DNA from: Aphanothece saxicola GSE-SYN-MK-01-06B
GTDB lineage: Bacteria > Cyanobacteriota > Cyanobacteriia > PCC-6307 > Cyanobiaceae
Assembly (NCBI GenBank): GCA_019359745.1
Contig: JAHHGT010000007.1
Location: forward strand, 124,001-188,000
Direction: 5' to 3'
DNA: 64,000 nt
Part shown: one piece after another, positions 53,812 to 62,702 of the stretch
Position numbering within the stretch: the stretch's first letter is position 1
Layout of the letters: each line of letters opens with the position of its first letter
The notes under the pieces: model-generated
Told to the model about the DNA's origin: nothing
What the model saw: only the letters and a program-made list of their open reading frames with translations
Database searches by the model: none
Translations under genes and position numbers: made by a program

Positions 53812-54960
53812 ATGCGCCCCCTGGCTGGCCCCCCTCCCGATGCCGAACCCATCCTGATCCTCGGTGGTGGCCTCATGGGCCTGGCCATCGCCCACCAGCT
53901 CGCCCGTCTCGGCCGCGGCGCCACCGTGCTCAGCCGCCGGCGCAGCGAGGCGGCGGGATTCGTGGCCGCCGGCATGCTGGCCCCCCACGCCGAAGGGCTC
54001 AGCGGGGCGATGCTGGCCCTGGGCCAGGCCAGCCTGGAGCGGATACCGGCCTGGGTGGCCCGCATCGAGACCGACAGCGGCCTCCCCTGCGGCCTGCGGC
54101 CCTGCGGGATCGTCGTTCCCTTCTCCGGCGCCGCCGAGCGCGACGCCTACCCCACGGCCCCCTTCGGCGAGCCCCTTGACAGGGCGGGCCTGGAGCGGGA
54201 GGTGCCCGGGATCGGGCCCGCCTGGCGGGCGGGTCTGCTGTTCGCCCAGGACGGCCAGATCGACAACCGCCGCCGCCTGATGCGCGCCCTGGAGCGGGCC
54301 TGCGTGGCCCTGGGGGTGCGCTTCGAGGAGGGCACCGAGGTGCTGGAGCTGCTCACCGGCGACGGCGGGCGTCTGCGGGGGGTGCGGCTGCGCCGGGTCG
54401 AGGGGGGCGAACACACGATGGCCGCCACCACGGCCGTGCTCGCCTGCGGCGCCTGGAGCGGCCGGCTGCTGCCGTCACTGCCGGTGCATCCAGTGAAGGG
54501 GCAGATGCTGTCGCTGCAGGGCCCCAGGGCCAGCCTGGAGCGGGTCGTGTTCGGACCCGGCACCTACCTGGTGCCGCGGGAGGACGGCCTGCTGGTGGTG
54601 GGCGCCACCAGCGAACCGCAGGCGGGCTTCGACGACGGGCTCACCCCCGAGGGCCAGAAGCAGCTGCAGGCCGGCATCGCCGCCCTGCTGCCGGAGGCGG
54701 CCCTGTTGCCGCCGATGGAGCGCTGGTGGGGCTTCCGGCCCGGCACCCCCGACGACGCCCCGCTGCTGGGCCCCGGCCCCATCGAAGGGCTCTGGCTGGC
54801 CACGGGCCACCACCGCAACGGCGTGCTGCTGGCGGCCATCACCGCAGAGCGGATCGCTGAAGCGATCACCACAGCTGACCAGGGCTCCGGGGCGGCCGCG
54901 GCGGGCGACGCGCTGCTGGCGCCCTTCCACTGGAGCCGGCCGTTCCCGCCGGCGGCCTAG
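53812..54960 (+). CDS. thiO: Glycine oxidase ThiO
   Basis: A flavoprotein that oxidises glycine to iminoglycine for the thiazole of thiamine. The 382-residue DAO-family protein has the FAD dinucleotide motif ILGGGLMGLAIAHQLARLG, AAGFVAAGMLAPHAE, a Q/G-rich middle, and the C-terminal FRPGTPDDAPLLGPGP and GHHRNGVLLA. In cyanobacteria ThiO is usually fused or adjacent to ThiG; here it stands alone. The ATG at 53812 follows GGAG. The stop TAG overlaps the stop of the opposite cyclase in a shared CTAG palindrome (54957-54960). Confidence 0.9.
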   Translation: MRPLAGPPPDAEPILILGGGLMGLAIAHQLARLGRGATVLSRRRSEAAGFVAAGMLAPHAEGLSGAMLALGQASLERIPAWVARIETDSGLPCGLRPCGIVVPFSGAAERDAYPTAPFGEPLDRAGLEREVPGIGPAWRAGLLFAQDGQIDNRRRLMRALERACVALGVRFEEGTEVLELLTGDGGRLRGVRLRRVEGGEHTMAATTAVLACGAWSGRLLPSLPVHPVKGQMLSLQGPRASLERVVFGPGTYLVPREDGLLVVGATSEPQAGFDDGLTPEGQKQLQAGIAALLPEAALLPPMERWWGFRPGTPDDAPLLGPGPIEGLWLATGHHRNGVLLAAITAERIAEAITTADQGSGAAAAGDALLAPFHWSRPFPPAA

Positions 54961-56798
54961 CCCGGGCCTGCCCCCGCAGCCTGCAGCCCCTGAAGGGCGT
55001 ACACCTCCAGGGGCACGGGCCAACCCTTGATCCGGTGACTCCCCAGCGGCTGCACCACCAGCTCCCCCGGCAGCAGCGCCAGCAGGTCGCCGCTGACCAG
55101 GATCGGGTGCTCGGGGAACAGGCGCGTCAGTCCTTCCAGGCGGCTGGTCACGTTGACGCTGGCCCCCACCACCGTGAACTCCAGGCGCTGGGAAGAGCCC
55201 AGGTTGCCGGCGATCACCTCACCGAAGTGGAGCCCGATCCCGTGCCGCAGCGGTGGGGTGCCCGCCGCGGCCAGCTCCAGGTTGAGGGTCTCCAGGCGCT
55301 CCTGCATGGCCAGGGCGGCCCGCACCGCGGCCCTGGCCTCCTCGGCATCCCCCCGGCTGCGGGGCACCCCGAACTCCGCCATCACCGCGTCGCCGATGAA
55401 CTTGTCGAGCAGGCCCTCCTGCTCCAGCACCGCCCCGGCCATGGCCTCGAAGTAGCGGTTCAGCAGGGCGAACAGCTCGGCCGGCTCCAGCACGGCACTC
55501 AGGGGCGTGAACCCCACCAGGTCGCTGAACAGCACGGCGCAGCGGGCCCGGCTGCCCACCGCCTGGTTCCACAGCGGCCCGGGGCTGCGCAGGATGTCGC
55601 GCAGCAGGGTGGGGGAGACGCGGCGGCTCAGCACCTGGTGCAGGTAGGCCCGCTCCCGGCTCTCCGCCAGCCCCTGGCCCACGGCCCGCACCCCGCCGCC
55701 GGCCACCGGGGCCAGCAGCAGGGCCGCCAGGGGCAGGCGCAGCTGGGCCACGGCCCACGCGGCCCCGCCGGCGAGCAGGACCGCGCCCGCCAGGGCCAGG
55801 GCCAGCTGCAGGGTGCGGCCAGCGCTGGCGGGACGCCGCAGCAGCAGCCCCGCCAGGGCGCCCCAGCCCAGCAGCAGCAGCCCGTCCCCCGCCAGGGGCA
55901 GCCGCCCCAGCCCCCGGCCCTGCAGCACATTGGCGACGGCCACCGCCTGGATCTCGGTGCCGGCCATGGGGCCGAAGGGCGTCTCCTGCAGATCCCCCAG
56001 GCCCGGCGCCGTGACGCCGATCAGCACCGTGCGGCCCCGCCAGGTGGACGCCGGCGCCTCCAGCAGCTTCCAGGCCGGAACGCGGGGCATGGTGCCGGCG
56101 GGACCGGGAAAATCGAGCCCCATCGGCGCCGGCGTCGGCGGCGCCGGGCGCACCAGGAAGGCCATCGGCCGGGGCAGGGGCGGCGGGAAATCGCCCAGCC
56201 GGGCAGCGATCCACTCCTGGCCCGGCACCGCCTCCACCACCCCCCGGGGGGACTGGAGCAGGGTGGTGAGGCCGGGGGCACCGAGCGGGTGGATGGGCAG
56301 CCGCAGCCGGCTCTGCACCAGCCCCCCCTCCTCCTGGACGCCGTACACCGCCGCCAGGTGCACCCGCTGGCGCCAGGGGGCGAGGGTGGCGGCAAAGGCC
56401 CGGTCGTCGGCGGGGCCGAAGCGGCTGGGCTGGCTGAACTCGATGTTGAACAGCACCCGGGCCGCCCCCTGCTCGAGCACATGGGCCGCCAGCCGAGCCT
56501 GCAGGGCCCGGGGCCAGGGCCAGGGGCCCATCTGCCGCCACAGCGGCGACGCCTGGCGTTCGCCCGGGGCCAGCAGTTCCCCCAGCTCCAGGGAGTCGGC
56601 GTCGATGGCCAGGATCACCGGGTCGGCCGGGGCGGGACGGGGCCCCCGCAGCAGGAAGAAGGTCTGGACAAGCTGGTCGTCGAGCAGCCGCGGCCCCTGG
56701 CCCAGGGGGGTGAGGGGCGCCCGGTCGAGGCCCGCCAGCAGGGGGGCGGCCAGGGCCAGCCACCAGAGCCGGCGCCCCAGCCCAGGCCAGGCGGGCAT
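54957..56798 (-). CDS. CHASE2-domain class III nucleotide cyclase
   Basis: A 613-residue membrane cyclase that probably makes cAMP or cGMP. The layout is an N-terminal helix (LWWLALAAPLLAGLDRAP), a periplasmic CHASE2 sensor (about 35-290, with DPVILAIDADSLELGEL and RTVLIGVTAPGLGDLQETPFGPMAGTEIQA), three helices (about 305-380), and a C-terminal class III cyclase domain. Both metal-binding Asp are visible (LFSDLVGFTPLS and DKFIGDAVMAEFG), and the domain ends EFTVVGASVNVTSRLEGLTRLF. I could not decide between AC and GC. The upstream FecR gene stops in a TGATG junction with it, so they are coupled. Confidence 0.93.
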   Translation of the reverse strand: MPAWPGLGRRLWWLALAAPLLAGLDRAPLTPLGQGPRLLDDQLVQTFFLLRGPRPAPADPVILAIDADSLELGELLAPGERQASPLWRQMGPWPWPRALQARLAAHVLEQGAARVLFNIEFSQPSRFGPADDRAFAATLAPWRQRVHLAAVYGVQEEGGLVQSRLRLPIHPLGAPGLTTLLQSPRGVVEAVPGQEWIAARLGDFPPPLPRPMAFLVRPAPPTPAPMGLDFPGPAGTMPRVPAWKLLEAPASTWRGRTVLIGVTAPGLGDLQETPFGPMAGTEIQAVAVANVLQGRGLGRLPLAGDGLLLLGWGALAGLLLRRPASAGRTLQLALALAGAVLLAGGAAWAVAQLRLPLAALLLAPVAGGGVRAVGQGLAESRERAYLHQVLSRRVSPTLLRDILRSPGPLWNQAVGSRARCAVLFSDLVGFTPLSAVLEPAELFALLNRYFEAMAGAVLEQEGLLDKFIGDAVMAEFGVPRSRGDAEEARAAVRAALAMQERLETLNLELAAAGTPPLRHGIGLHFGEVIAGNLGSSQRLEFTVVGASVNVTSRLEGLTRLFPEHPILVSGDLLALLPGELVVQPLGSHRIKGWPVPLEVYALQGLQAAGAGPG

Positions 56799-57502
56799 CA
56801 GGGGGTGAGTCCGAGTTCGCGCTCGAGCACCGGCAGCGTCTCCATCGGCGCCCCGAAACCGTTGAGCAGCTCGCTGTTGCGCCGCCGCAGCCTTGCCTCG
56901 GTGGCGTCGATCCGGCGCGGCCCCTTCCAGCCCCCGGGCGTGGCCTCCAGCCGCTGGCCGCTGCTCAGCCGGTACACGGTCCCGTCATCGGCGCGCACCT
57001 CCACCTCCCCCTCCCAGCTCAGGAAGAGCACGGAGTCGGCGGTGTCCTCGATGAAGACCGTGGTGCCCTGGATGGAGGCCGTCCCCACCCGGGTCTTGAT
57101 CCGCAGGGGGGTGGGACGCTTCGCCCCGGGAGAGATCCAGGCGATGATCCGGCCGCGCACCAGATCCAGCAGCGTCGGCTCGATCCGCAGCAGGGCGTTG
57201 CCCCCGAGCCGGAAGCTGCGGCCATCGGCCAGCAGGATCTGCAGCCGGCCGGGATTCTCGGTGCGCAGCACGGTGGACGGCTGCAGCACCTGGCCCACAA
57301 GGGCCGGCCGCTCCGGCGCCGCCGGCGGCATCACATAGGCCGGCCGGGAGGGCACATCCACCACCCGGGGCACCCGGGGGGCCGCCGTGGCCCCGGCGAG
57401 GGGGCCGGCGGCGGGCAGAGCAACCACCAGGCCGGCGACCAGCACGGCCGCGGCCGCCAGCTTCAGCGGCCTGGGAGGCCGGAGGCTCCTGCACAGCACC
57501 AT
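56798..57502 (-). CDS. FecR-domain protein
   Basis: A 234-residue exported or anchored protein. A hydrophobic segment lies near the N-terminus (LKLAAAAVLVAGLVVALPAAGPLAGATA). The FecR-like beta domain follows: STVLRTENPGRLQILLADGRSFRLGGNALLRIEP, then VRGRIIAWISPG, TRVGTASIQGTTVFIE, and a C-terminal extension. FecR domains act as periplasmic sensors or regulators. Coupling to the CHASE2 cyclase gene by a shared base suggests that it modulates the cyclase sensor, an inference. The start is ATG 57502; an upstream start at 57637 is unlikely. Confidence 0.85.
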   Translation of the reverse strand: MVLCRSLRPPRPLKLAAAAVLVAGLVVALPAAGPLAGATAAPRVPRVVDVPSRPAYVMPPAAPERPALVGQVLQPSTVLRTENPGRLQILLADGRSFRLGGNALLRIEPTLLDLVRGRIIAWISPGAKRPTPLRIKTRVGTASIQGTTVFIEDTADSVLFLSWEGEVEVRADDGTVYRLSSGQRLEATPGGWKGPRRIDATEARLRRRNSELLNGFGAPMETLPVLERELGLTP

Positions 57503-57536
57503 GGCCCGGGGACCCGACGATCCCCAGAATGGCGGC

Positions 57537-57995
57537 TCAGGGCTCGACCCGCCACACCTGGTCGGCCGGCGTCCACGCGCACAGCTCGGAGGGCTGGAAC
57601 CAGAGGCCAATCTCGAACGCGGCCGTTTCCGGCGCATCGGAACCGTGGATGACGTTACGGCCGATGTTCACCGCCAGGTCGCCGCGGATGGTGCCGGGCT
57701 CGGCCTCCAGGGGCTTGGTGGCGCCGATCAGCTTGCGGGCGCTGGCGATCACGCCGTCGCCTTCCCAGACCATGGCCACCACCGGCCCGCTGGTGATGAA
57801 CTCCACCAGGCCGGCAAAGAAGGGCCGCTCCCGATGCACGCCGTAATGGCTCTCGGCCAGGTCCCGGCTCGGCACCAGCTGCTTGAGGCCCACCAGCTTG
57901 AAGCCCTTGGTCTCGAAACGGCCGAGGATCTCGCCCACCAGGCCGCGCTGCACCCCGTCGGGCTTGATGGCGAGGAAGGTGCGTTCGGTGGCCAT
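57537..57995 (-). CDS. ndk: Nucleoside diphosphate kinase
   Basis: Transfers the terminal phosphate between nucleoside triphosphates and diphosphates. The 152-residue protein starts [21 protein letters not shown] and has the active-site His117 in NVIHGSD, with [14 protein letters not shown] before it. Length is normal. It is 34 bases upstream of the FecR gene on the same strand, so it may be co-transcribed with the cyclase module; ndk maintains the NTP pool that the cyclases use, although no functional link is shown. Confidence 0.98.
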   Translation of the reverse strand: MATERTFLAIKPDGVQRGLVGEILGRFETKGFKLVGLKQLVPSRDLAESHYGVHRERPFFAGLVEFITSGPVVAMVWEGDGVIASARKLIGATKPLEAEPGTIRGDLAVNIGRNVIHGSDAPETAAFEIGLWFQPSELCAWTPADQVWRVEP

Positions 57996-58039
57996 GGAAA
58001 CAGACGTGGAGATCCGAGCCATCGTCCGTGGCGGACGTC

Positions 58040-60634
58040 CTAGTTGGCAAGCACAGGACCTTCCGCCTCCAGGCGGGCGGCCATGTGGGCCAGAAGGCCG
58101 CGGCCGAAGTGGCGTGAGCGCCGCAGCAGCTCTTCAAAGACCTGGGTGGGCAGAACGAACAGCGTGGCCCCCTCCTCACCGGCGGCCACGCTGGCGCTGC
58201 GGGGGTCACCGGTGATCACACCCATCTCGCCAACGGTCTGACCCACGCCGATCACCACCGGCTGCCCGGCGGCCGTCTGCAGCCGCACCTCGCCCTGCAG
58301 CACCAGGGCGAGGCCATCACTGGGAGCGCCGCGGTTCATCAGGATTTCGCCGGGCTCACACGCCTGCAGATGACCCTGGTGTGCCACCCAGAGGATGCCC
58401 TCCGGCAGCAGATCGGCGAACAGCTCGGCGCCGGCGATCGCCGGGAACTCCTCACGGTCGGGAGCGTTCTCGCCGCGGCGCTGGCTGAGCAGGAACGGCG
58501 ACGCCGCCAGACCCGTGCGGGGATCCTGAAGATGGCGGGCAGCCCGCTGCGGGTCGCGCTCGCGGGCCAGCATCAGCACCCAGCCGGCGGTGTCCGGGTC
58601 GGGATCCCGCCACAGCAGATCCAGGGCCTGATCGAGCTCACCGCAGGCCGGCACCGAGGCCGGCAGCGGCTCGAGACCCGCCGCCACCAGACGACGATCC
58701 AGTTCAAAACGGGGCCCCTCGGTGCGCTGTGCCATGGCCTGCACCAGCGGCTGCAGCAGGGGATCTCCGGCCGCCAGCTGCCCCAGCCGGGCCCGCAGTC
58801 CCGCCTCCTGGATCCAGGCCGCCCGCTGCTCCACCAGGTGCCGGCGCTCCAGTTCCCCCCGGGGGCCGAAACTCTCCAGCACCGCCTGCCAGTGGCCCTC
58901 ATCGAGGCCACTCTCCGCCTGGAGCTGGTCGAGCCGCTCCTGAAGGGCCGGTGGCAGACGCTCCGGTTCCAGCACCTGCAGACCCGCCAACCGCAGCAGC
59001 TCGTCGATCGCCTCCTGGGCGGCCTCGCGGCGCAGGTCGTCGACCTGGCGCTGCAAGGGATCAAGCTCCAGCAGCTCGGGCTGCTCGCTGGCCAGGGTGC
59101 GCACCACGGCGTGGTGATCGGATTCATCGAGCTGCAGCGACTGGCGCAGGTCCTGGAGCTCCAGCAGGGCGCTGGCGCGATCGAGGCGGCCGGCGCGCAG
59201 CATCTCCGCCATCACGTCGCGGTAAAGGGCGCGACCCTGCTGGCGACCAAGCGCCGGCATCGCCTTCACCAGCGTGAACACCTCCTGAGGCGAGAGGGCG
59301 TCGAGGGATCGGCCATCGAGGGCTGCCTCCAGTCCGGGAAGATCGCGCAGCTGGCGGCGCAGGCTCTGGCTGGCGCTTTCGCGACGGTAGGTGGCCTGGT
59401 CCCGACCCCAGCTGCGGTACAGGGCGATGCTGGTGGCCAGGAGCACCAACAGCTGGAGCACCTCGCCCCCCTCACCGCCCAGGCCCCCCTGGAAGGGGTC
59501 CACGAACCAGAAGAAGAGGTTGATCGCCAGGAACGAGGCGAGCAGCCGGGTGCGGTGCGCCGCCCGCTCCTGCGGCTCGCCCAGACCCTCGTGGCGGAAG
59601 AGCCGCTCCAGGAGGCGCTGGAGGGCTTGAAACAGGAGCACAGAGAAAGCGACTGAGGCGCTCAGGAGCAGCGGCACCGCCAGCAGGCGGGGCAAGGGCA
59701 GCGCTGGCCAGAGCGCCTGCCAGACCCGCCGGGGCTGGCCGGCATCAAAGGCCCAGGCTCCTGAGCGCAGAAAACCGAGCGGATGGTCCTCCAGGCCGCT
59801 GCCGACACCCACCGCCTGCATCAGCAGGAAGAAGGCCACGATCAGGCCCGGATAGGAGTACCAGATCCAGCTGAGCCCGCGCTTGCCGTGAAGGTTCTGC
59901 CAGAAGGAGCGCTCGGCGTCGATGTCGATGCAGGGCACCTGGCAGGCCACACAGGCGCTCTGCTCCCGCCCCTCGGCGGCGAGAGTGCGGCACATCGACT
60001 GGGTGATCTTCGACGTTGTGGCGACATGGGCCGTGCTGCCGAGGGGCCCCCGCAAACCGGTGAGCACGGTCTGAACCGGCCCCATCGGGCACACGTACTG
60101 GCACCAGGCCTTGCCACCCCAGGCCCAGCCCACCAGGACCGCCGCCGCCAGGGTCACCAGCAGCAGGAGCGCCAGCCCGATCGGGCTGCCGTTCACCGCC
60201 AGCAGGCGCAGGCAGAGCCCGCCGATCAGCAGGGTCCACTGGAGGGTGAGATGGTGGCGGCCCAGCCACGATTCAGCCTCCACCATCACCACCTCAGGCC
60301 GCCCCTTGCGGCCGGGGCGGCTGCGCTGCCGGCCAAGGGCCCGGGCCAGCTGCGACACGAAGGCCAGCGGGCAGAGGCGCCGCCAGAGCTCATGGCTGAC
60401 GGCGCCGATCAGCAGCAGACCCACCGGCACCACGGTCCCCCAGAACAGCCGGTTGCCGGGCTGCCGATGCAGCTGACACTCGGGATCGAAGGCCACGGAG
60501 CAGGGGGGCACCAACGCCGCCGGGAGCGTGATCGCCGGCAACAGCAGCGAGGCGATCAGCAGCAGCCAGCCGATCAGCAGGGCCCAGCGCACCCGGCGCA
60601 GCTGCTGCTCCGGCAGACGACTGAACAGCTGCAT
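58040..60634 (-). CDS. Polytopic Fe-S protein with cyclic-nucleotide-binding domain
   Basis: An 864-residue membrane protein with about eight helices in the first 400 residues, in the style of NapH/NosR/CcoG-type Fe-S proteins. Cys motifs lie beside helices: RRLCPLAF after the second, then [14 protein letters not shown] (CxxxCP) and [14 protein letters not shown] (CxxCxxxC). A long helical cytoplasmic region follows (about 420-740). The C-terminal domain (about 745-864) is a cyclic-nucleotide-binding fold, with the phosphate-binding cassette [17 protein letters not shown]. Such a fusion suggests a redox or electron-transfer protein gated by cAMP or cGMP. It lies close to two cyclases. The start is ATG 60634; the frame is open upstream without a good signal. 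Confidence 0.78.
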   Translation of the reverse strand: MQLFSRLPEQQLRRVRWALLIGWLLLIASLLLPAITLPAALVPPCSVAFDPECQLHRQPGNRLFWGTVVPVGLLLIGAVSHELWRRLCPLAFVSQLARALGRQRSRPGRKGRPEVVMVEAESWLGRHHLTLQWTLLIGGLCLRLLAVNGSPIGLALLLLVTLAAAVLVGWAWGGKAWCQYVCPMGPVQTVLTGLRGPLGSTAHVATTSKITQSMCRTLAAEGREQSACVACQVPCIDIDAERSFWQNLHGKRGLSWIWYSYPGLIVAFFLLMQAVGVGSGLEDHPLGFLRSGAWAFDAGQPRRVWQALWPALPLPRLLAVPLLLSASVAFSVLLFQALQRLLERLFRHEGLGEPQERAAHRTRLLASFLAINLFFWFVDPFQGGLGGEGGEVLQLLVLLATSIALYRSWGRDQATYRRESASQSLRRQLRDLPGLEAALDGRSLDALSPQEVFTLVKAMPALGRQQGRALYRDVMAEMLRAGRLDRASALLELQDLRQSLQLDESDHHAVVRTLASEQPELLELDPLQRQVDDLRREAAQEAIDELLRLAGLQVLEPERLPPALQERLDQLQAESGLDEGHWQAVLESFGPRGELERRHLVEQRAAWIQEAGLRARLGQLAAGDPLLQPLVQAMAQRTEGPRFELDRRLVAAGLEPLPASVPACGELDQALDLLWRDPDPDTAGWVLMLARERDPQRAARHLQDPRTGLAASPFLLSQRRGENAPDREEFPAIAGAELFADLLPEGILWVAHQGHLQACEPGEILMNRGAPSDGLALVLQGEVRLQTAAGQPVVIGVGQTVGEMGVITGDPRSASVAAGEEGATLFVLPTQVFEELLRRSRHFGRGLLAHMAARLEAEGPVLAN

Positions 60635-60735
60635 GGCTCGAGGACGGCCGTTGCTCCCCGCTGTAGCAACGGCGCAGCAGGATGGCACCCCTAGATTCCA
60701 GCCACCTTCCCCGCAGCTCGTTCACTGCGCGCGCC

Positions 60736-62700
60736 ATGGCGGCAGCCACCAGCTGGTCCATCGCCGACAGCTCCGCCCTCTACGGACTTGAGCGCTGGGG
60801 AGAGCCCTATTTCTCGATGAACGCCCGCGGCCACGTGATGGTCCAGCCCCGCGGCGACCGTGGCGGCTCCCTCGATCTGGTGGACCTGGTGCGGGAGCTC
60901 CAGGGCCGCGACCTGACCCTGCCTCTGCTGATCCGCTTCGACGACATCCTCGAGGACCGACTCGAGCGCCTCCACGCCGCCTTCGAGCGGGCGATCGCCC
61001 AGTACGGCTATGACGGCCGCTACCAGGGGGTGTTCCCGGTGAAGTGCAACCAGCAGCGCCACGTCGTGGAGCAGCTGGTGGAGAGCGGCCACCGCTGGCA
61101 CTTCGGCCTGGAGGCGGGCAGCAAGGCCGAGCTGCTGATCGCCCTGTCCCTGCTCGACGACCCTGACGCCCTGCTGATCTGCAACGGCTACAAGGACCGG
61201 CGCTACATCGAGACGGCGATCCTGGCCCGGCGCCTGGGGCGCCAGCCGGTGGTGGTGATCGAGCAGGCCGATGAGGTGGAGCGGATCATCGCCGCCAGCA
61301 GCACCCTGGGCGGGGCCCCGTTCATCGGCATCCGCGCCAAGCTTTCCGCCCGCAGCACCGGCCGCTGGGGCAGCTCGGTGGGGGAGAGGGCCAAGTTCGG
61401 CCTCTCGATCCCCGACGTGCTCACAACCGTGGAGCGCCTGCGGGAGGCGGGCCTGCTCGACGACCTGCGCCTGCTGCACTTCCACGTCGGCAGCCAGATC
61501 AACGACATCGCCGTGCTCAAGGACGCCCTGCAGGAGGCGGGCCAGATCTATGCCGAGCTCACCCGCCTCGGGGCTCCGATGGGCTTTCTGGATGTGGGCG
61601 GTGGCCTGGGCATCGACTACGACGGCAGCCGCACCGCCACCGCCGCCTCCACCAACTACTCGCTGCAGAACTACGCCAACGACGTCGTCGCCACCATCCG
61701 GGAGTGCTGCGAGCCCCACGGCATCCGCCCTCCCACGCTGGTGAGCGAGAGCGGCCGGGCCCTGGCCAGCCACTTCAGCGTGCTGGTGTTCGACGTGCTC
61801 GGGGCCGGCGGTCACACCGAGTCGCTGCCGCCGCCGGCCGAAGGGGAGGCCCTGATCCTGCGCAACCTGCGTGACACCCATGCGGTGATCAGCGCCATTG
61901 CGTTGGGCGGAAGCCCCAAAGGGGAGGGCGGGGACGGGCGGTCGGTGGTGGAGCGCCTGCAGGAGGCCTGGAACGACGCCCTCAAGTTCAAGGAGGACGC
62001 CCTCAACGCCTTCCGGCTCGGCTACCTGAGCCTGCCGGAGCGGGCCACGGCCGAGCGCCTCACCTGGGCCAGCTGCCAGGCGATCGCCCGCCAGCTGGAA
62101 GGCCTGCCCGCCGACGCTGTGATCCCCCAGGAGCTGCAGGCCCTGCCGGCGGCGCTGGCCGGGACCTACTACGCCAACCTGTCGGTGTTCCGCTCGGCCC
62201 CCGACACCTGGGCGATCGACCAGCTGTTCCCGGTGATGCCGATCCACCGGCTCGATGAACGCCCCACCCGGCTGGGCAGCTTCGCCGACCTCACCTGCGA
62301 TTCCGACGGCAAGATCGCCCGCTTCATCGACCGGGGCCAGGTCAAGCCCCTGCTGGAACTCCACAACCTGCGGCCCGGCGAGCCCTACTGGATCGGGCTG
62401 TTCCTCGGCGGGGCCTACCAGGAGGTGATGGGCAACCTGCACAACCTGTTCGGCAGCACCAACGCCGTGCACATCCGGCTGGCGGCCGGCGGCAGCTACC
62501 GGGTCGACCACGTGGTGCGGGGCAACACCAACGCCGAGGTGCTCAAGGCAATGGAGCACGACCCCGACCTGCTGCTGGAACGGCTCCGCCTGGCCAGCGA
62601 ACAGGCCATCGGCCGCGGCGACCTGGCGATCAGCGACGCCCGGCGCCTGATGGCCCATCTGCGGGCCAGCCTGGAGCAGACGACTTACCTAGAAGCCTAA
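60736..62700 (+). CDS. speA: Biosynthetic arginine decarboxylase
   Basis: Converts arginine to agmatine, starting polyamine synthesis. The 654-residue PLP enzyme is of the alanine-racemase-fold type; the PLP Lys is in GVFPVKCNQQRHVVEQLV, and LEAGSKAEL, LHFHVGSQINDI, DVGGGLGIDYDGS and VSESGRALASHF are typical. The C-terminal half contains the SpeA-specific insertion and YWIGLFLGGAYQEVMGNLHNLFGS. I start it at ATG 60736; an ATG at 60682 is in frame but lies further into the opposite gene's leader. It converges on the second CHASE2 cyclase with both TAA stops within 5 bases. Confidence 0.96.
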   Translation: MAAATSWSIADSSALYGLERWGEPYFSMNARGHVMVQPRGDRGGSLDLVDLVRELQGRDLTLPLLIRFDDILEDRLERLHAAFERAIAQYGYDGRYQGVFPVKCNQQRHVVEQLVESGHRWHFGLEAGSKAELLIALSLLDDPDALLICNGYKDRRYIETAILARRLGRQPVVVIEQADEVERIIAASSTLGGAPFIGIRAKLSARSTGRWGSSVGERAKFGLSIPDVLTTVERLREAGLLDDLRLLHFHVGSQINDIAVLKDALQEAGQIYAELTRLGAPMGFLDVGGGLGIDYDGSRTATAASTNYSLQNYANDVVATIRECCEPHGIRPPTLVSESGRALASHFSVLVFDVLGAGGHTESLPPPAEGEALILRNLRDTHAVISAIALGGSPKGEGGDGRSVVERLQEAWNDALKFKEDALNAFRLGYLSLPERATAERLTWASCQAIARQLEGLPADAVIPQELQALPAALAGTYYANLSVFRSAPDTWAIDQLFPVMPIHRLDERPTRLGSFADLTCDSDGKIARFIDRGQVKPLLELHNLRPGEPYWIGLFLGGAYQEVMGNLHNLFGSTNAVHIRLAAGGSYRVDHVVRGNTNAEVLKAMEHDPDLLLERLRLASEQAIGRGDLAISDARRLMAHLRASLEQTTYLEA

Positions 62701-62702
62701 TT

